Assembly: GCA_039594205.1 (NCBI GenBank)
Contig: JBCNNW010000008.1
Location: 1 to 64,000, forward strand
DNA length: 64,000 bases
Origin: Pseudescherichia sp039594205
GTDB lineage: Bacteria; Pseudomonadota; Gammaproteobacteria; Enterobacterales; Enterobacteriaceae
Direction of reading: 5' to 3'
The position numbers and the translations under genes are program-made. This document shows positions 61,356 to 64,000 of this stretch, piece by piece (the stretch's first letter is position 1; each line of letters begins with the position of its first letter). The notes under the pieces were generated by a model. It worked only from the letters and a program-made list of their open reading frames with translations. It did no database searches and was not told the origin of the DNA.

Positions 61356-62477
61356 TTAAGATTCCAGTAACGCTTTTTCAGCCAGTAGCGCAAAGTAGCG
61401 CGCCGCACCTTCAAGCAGTGCTTCGTCGGGGTTAAAAGCCGGGTGATGCAGGCCAAACTCGCTGGCGCTGCCGATGCTGACAAAAGCACCGGGAATATGC
61501 TGCAGGTAGACGGCAAAATCCTCCCCGCCCATATGCAACCCGGCGTGCTGCGTCTCATACCCGTGCCAGTCAGCGACGTCACGGGCGAAGGCGGCCCAGC
61601 GCTCATCGTTAACCAGCGCCGTGGGTCCGTCGTACCAGCTGACGGCGATCTCCGCGCCAAACGCCTGACCCAGCCCGGCGGCAATGGCGTTTACGCGCCC
61701 CTTCACCTGCTGTTGAACCGCAATGTCGTGGGTACGCAGAGTGCCCTCCAGCTCTACCGTCTCCGGCAGCACGTTCCAGGTGTTGCCCCCGGCGATCCGC
61801 GTCACGCTGAGCACCACCGAGTCAAGCGTGTTAACGTTGCGGCTGGCGACGCTCTGCAGAGCGTTAACCAGCTGGCTCGCCAGCAGGATGGCGTCGTTGC
61901 CCTCGTGCGGGCGGGCGGCATGTGCCCCCTTGCCCTTCACGCCAATGACAAAGCGATCGACGTTGGCGTAGAACGGACCGCCGCGCGTAGCAAACACGCC
62001 CACCGGCAGGCCGGGTTCATTGTGCAAGCCGAAGATGGCGCTGACGCCATTCAGGACGCCTTCGTTAATCAGCCGTTTCGCACCGCCAAAGTTCTCTTCG
62101 GCAGGCTGGAACAGGATACGCACCCTGCCCGCCAGCCGGTGCTCGTTCTCCTTGAGCAGCAGCGCCGCGCCAAGCATCACGGTGGTGTGCACGTCATGGC
62201 CGCAGGCGTGCATGACCCCCGCGTTTTTCGAGCTGAACGGCACACCGCTGGCCTCGTCAATGGGCAGCGCATCGATATCCCCGCGCAACGCAATTATCTT
62301 TTCGCCGCTGCCGATCTCTACCACCACGCCGGTGGGCAGATCGTAAGGCAGCAGCCGCAGCCCGGCGTTTTCCAGCCACTGGCGGATCCGTCGCGTTGTC
62401 TCAAACTCCTGCAGCGACAGCTCCGGGTACTGATGAAGCTCGCGTCGCCATTCAATCAGCTGTTGTGCAAACTGCAT
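61356..62477 (-). CDS. M20 family amidohydrolase (N-deacylase)
   Basis: The 373-residue enzyme is an M20D metal-dependent amidohydrolase. Metal ligands are seen in MHACGHDVHTTVMLGAALLL, the catalytic region QPAEENFGGAKRLI and GLHNEPGLPVG, and the C-terminal GGEDFAVYLQHIPGAFVSIG. Such enzymes deacylate N-acyl amino acids. In Bacillus, SndB/YtnL removes the acetyl group to free cysteine, which fits this operon. Its start lies 22 bases inside the preceding gene. Confidence 0.9.
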   Translation of the reverse strand: MQFAQQLIEWRRELHQYPELSLQEFETTRRIRQWLENAGLRLLPYDLPTGVVVEIGSGEKIIALRGDIDALPIDEASGVPFSSKNAGVMHACGHDVHTTVMLGAALLLKENEHRLAGRVRILFQPAEENFGGAKRLINEGVLNGVSAIFGLHNEPGLPVGVFATRGGPFYANVDRFVIGVKGKGAHAARPHEGNDAILLASQLVNALQSVASRNVNTLDSVVLSVTRIAGGNTWNVLPETVELEGTLRTHDIAVQQQVKGRVNAIAAGLGQAFGAEIAVSWYDGPTALVNDERWAAFARDVADWHGYETQHAGLHMGGEDFAVYLQHIPGAFVSIGSASEFGLHHPAFNPDEALLEGAARYFALLAEKALLES

Positions 62478-63490
62478 TCTGGCTCCTCCTTAACGTGCCT
62501 CTCCTGCGACCACGCCGCTGCCAGCAGGCGCAGGGAGTTAATCCGCGCCGCGCCGCCGGTAATTGGCGTATCGATAATAAATTCATCAATGCCCCACGCA
62601 TGGTGCAGCGCGTTCAGCCCGGCCAGCACCGTCTCTGCCGTGCCAACCAGCGCCGAAGAGTCCCGACGCACAATCTGCTTCGCGGGGCTACCCGCCTGAC
62701 GGGCAAAAGCCTGAGCCTGCTCCTGGCTGGCTACCGTAACGCGCTGGCCATTCTCCAGCTCAACGCCCCACAGTTCGATCTCCTGGGCCAGCGCCTGCGC
62801 GTCAGCATCGCTGTCGGCCACAATCGCCTGCACCGCTACAATCGTGCTGCGCTGGCTATGGGTCTGCCATGCTGTGAGCACATCGCGCAGCAGGGCTTTA
62901 TCCCCGTTCAGATGGGCAGCAAAGACAAAGTTCCAGTCAAGGTTGGCCGCCAGGCGGGCGCTCTCTACGCTAGCCCCCAGCAGAAAACCGTCGGCGCGGT
63001 GAGGCGGCACCGGGGTTGCCAGCAGGCTCTCCTGCTGACGATCGTTAACGGAGAGAGAGAGCCAGTTATCGAGCTGGGCCAGCTTGTCGGCAAAGGTGCC
63101 CGCCTGATCCGGGTTCAGCCCCTGCTGAAGTGCACGAGTGGAGAGCGGCAGGCCGCCAGGGGCTTTGCCTACCCCGAGATCGATACGTCCCGGTGCCAGC
63201 GTGGCAAGAAGGTTAAAGTTTTCCGCGACCTTGTAGGGACTGTAGTGTTGCAGCATGACGCCGCCGGAGCCGACACGGATGCGCCGGGTCTGGCCGACGA
63301 TCCACGCGATTACCAACTCTGGTGATGGGCTGGCCAGTTGCGGAGTGTTGTGATGCTCAGCGATCCAGAAGCGGTAATAGCCCCACTCTTCGGCTCGCTG
63401 CGCCAGGTCCAGGGTGCGGGCCAGCGCCTCCGTTGCCGTTTCGCCATCGGCGATGGGGCTTTTGTCCAGCAGACTAATTCGATATGACAT
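62456..63490 (-). CDS. LLM-class flavin-dependent oxidoreductase
   Basis: The product (344 residues from the ATG at 63490; an ATG at 63514 with AGGGG is also possible) is a luciferase-like oxidoreductase of the MsnO8/YhbW kind: ISLLDKSPIADGETATEAL, WGYYRFWIAEHHNTPQLASPSPEL, RIRVGSGGVMLQHYSPYKVAENF, LGVGKAPGG. It is the first gene of the seven-gene operon and corresponds in position and family to YtmO of the Bacillus operon. The role in sulfur salvage is inferred. Confidence 0.88.
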   Translation of the reverse strand: MSYRISLLDKSPIADGETATEALARTLDLAQRAEEWGYYRFWIAEHHNTPQLASPSPELVIAWIVGQTRRIRVGSGGVMLQHYSPYKVAENFNLLATLAPGRIDLGVGKAPGGLPLSTRALQQGLNPDQAGTFADKLAQLDNWLSLSVNDRQQESLLATPVPPHRADGFLLGASVESARLAANLDWNFVFAAHLNGDKALLRDVLTAWQTHSQRSTIVAVQAIVADSDADAQALAQEIELWGVELENGQRVTVASQEQAQAFARQAGSPAKQIVRRDSSALVGTAETVLAGLNALHHAWGIDEFIIDTPITGGAARINSLRLLAAAWSQERHVKEEPECSLHNS

Positions 63491-63598
63491 GCGTACACTC
63501 AGATGAGGAAACATGCCCCTATTAGTAAGAGGTCAGGAAACGTCTGTGAAACAATTAATTTACATTTAATTAGCTAAAAAGTGGCTAAGTCGCGACTC

Positions 63599-63619
63599 GC
63601 CTGTACCTTTTGTACAGGC
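63599..63619. promoter_or_regulatory. Perfect 8-bp inverted repeat before the operon
   Basis: GCCTGTAC (63599-63606) and GTACAGGC (63612-63619) are separated by CTTTT. It lies in the 385-base gap between the S-cysteine operon and ansP. It could be an operator for an unknown regulator or a hairpin in a divergent leader. Confidence 0.5.
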
Positions 63620-63875
63620 CACCTGAATTGTTGGCTGAATCGTATCGACACCGCTGCTCATCCGACCACACGAATTCACGCGACAGCGCTCAATTTTTGC
63701 TGGGTATCTTTTGCGTCGCTTATCAATTGCAGGTAGGATGCTGCGCCATGTTTCGTCTTATCTATGCGCAAAATAGCGGGAAAGACAGCATATTTATTCG
63801 CCAGAGCAAACGTTTGTTTCGCCATGAACGAATAAAAACATCCTCGATGATTCAGACAGGTCAACAGGTAACGCA

Positions 63876-64000
63876 ATGAAAAACAGCAACAACAGCGCAG
63901 CAGAGCATCAGGCTGCAAAACGCCGCTGGCTTAACTCGCATGAAGAGGGGTATAAGCAGGCAATGGGTAACCGTCAGGTGCAGATGATTGCTATCGGCGG
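63876..64000 (+). CDS. ansP: L-asparagine permease, 3' end outside window
   Basis: Forty-one codons are visible. They encode AAKRRWLNSHEEGYKQAMGN and RQVQMIAIGG, the conserved N-terminal end of AnsP, an amino-acid/polyamine/organocation transporter that imports L-asparagine with protons. The first membrane helix starts at the window edge. An AGGT element precedes the ATG. pptA and ansP are also close in E. coli, supporting the assignment. Confidence 0.88.
   Translation, partial: MKNSNNSAAEHQAAKRRWLNSHEEGYKQAMGNRQVQMIAIG

Noticed and set aside
61443..62699. 418-codon plus-strand frame opposite the M20 gene
   Set aside because: It overlaps two well-supported minus-strand genes and has no recognisable domain.
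63610..63875. Plus-strand frame just before ansP
   Set aside because: It starts inside the inverted repeat, has no ribosome site and overlaps the ansP start; it is probably leader DNA.
1..64000. CRISPR arrays, rRNA, tRNA, prophage attachment sites
   Set aside because: No spaced direct repeats, cloverleaf-like sequences or integrase-att pairs could be recognised by reading; a dedicated tRNA and CRISPR scan was not possible here.

Overview
The window looks like a chromosomal segment of an enterobacterium close to Enterobacter, Klebsiella or Kosakonia. The signs are a complete nasR-nasFEDCBA nitrate/nitrite assimilation cluster of the Klebsiella oxytoca type, E. coli-like neighbours (digH, ydeP, bluR-bluF/ycgZ-ymgA-ariR, sra-maeA-adhP, pptA, ansP), a treZ-treY-glgX trehalose operon, and strong Shine-Dalgarno sites with dense packing. 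No rRNA, tRNA, CRISPR array or intact transposon was seen.

Layout. 1-7 kb is accessory DNA: a gene cut by the window edge, a decayed ISNCY/IS1202-like transposase, a two-gene unit of unknown function with membrane segments, a Nudix hydrolase, and on the opposite strand an orphan Tc-toxin C-subunit (TccC/RHS) gene with its own variable C-terminal domain. 7-19.3 kb is a YoaK/DUF1275 gene and the nas cluster on the minus strand. nasC and nasB form one open frame. The nasF leader shows a sigma-54 promoter, likely NtrC sites, a two-hexaloop ANTAR motif and an intrinsic terminator. 19.3-23.3 kb holds a VF530-family gene, digH and ydeP. 23.3-26.8 kb is the blue-light/biofilm locus bluR-bluF with divergent ycgZ-ymgA-ariR. 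26.8-34.8 kb has an uncharacterised protein, an asc-like beta-glucoside PTS gene with its LacI-type regulator, a sorbosone-dehydrogenase-like lipoprotein, a DUF2231 membrane protein and an Aer-like receptor.

34.9-45.5 kb holds sra, maeA, an exported inorganic pyrophosphatase, adhP and the trehalose operon. 45.8-47.1 kb is a second set of small YcgZ/YmgA/AriR-type connector proteins without BluR/BluF. 47.3-51.5 kb is a ferric-iron-type ABC importer and a flavin reductase. 51.7-53.6 kb is an AT-rich island with DUF3289 and DUF943 genes and an LprI-like secreted protein. 53.7-56.8 kb has pptA, a GNAT gene, a LacI-family regulator and a divergent L-talarate/galactarate dehydratase. 56.8-63.5 kb is one tight minus-strand operon (two flavin monooxygenases, M20 deacylase, GNAT, amino-acid ABC importer) whose content matches the Bacillus ytmI/snd operon for S-substituted cysteine salvage. 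The window ends in the first codons of ansP.

The strongest leads are the orphan TccC toxin, the second connector cluster, the nasC-nasB joined frame with its fully readable leader, the S-cysteine salvage operon and the DUF3289/DUF943 island.
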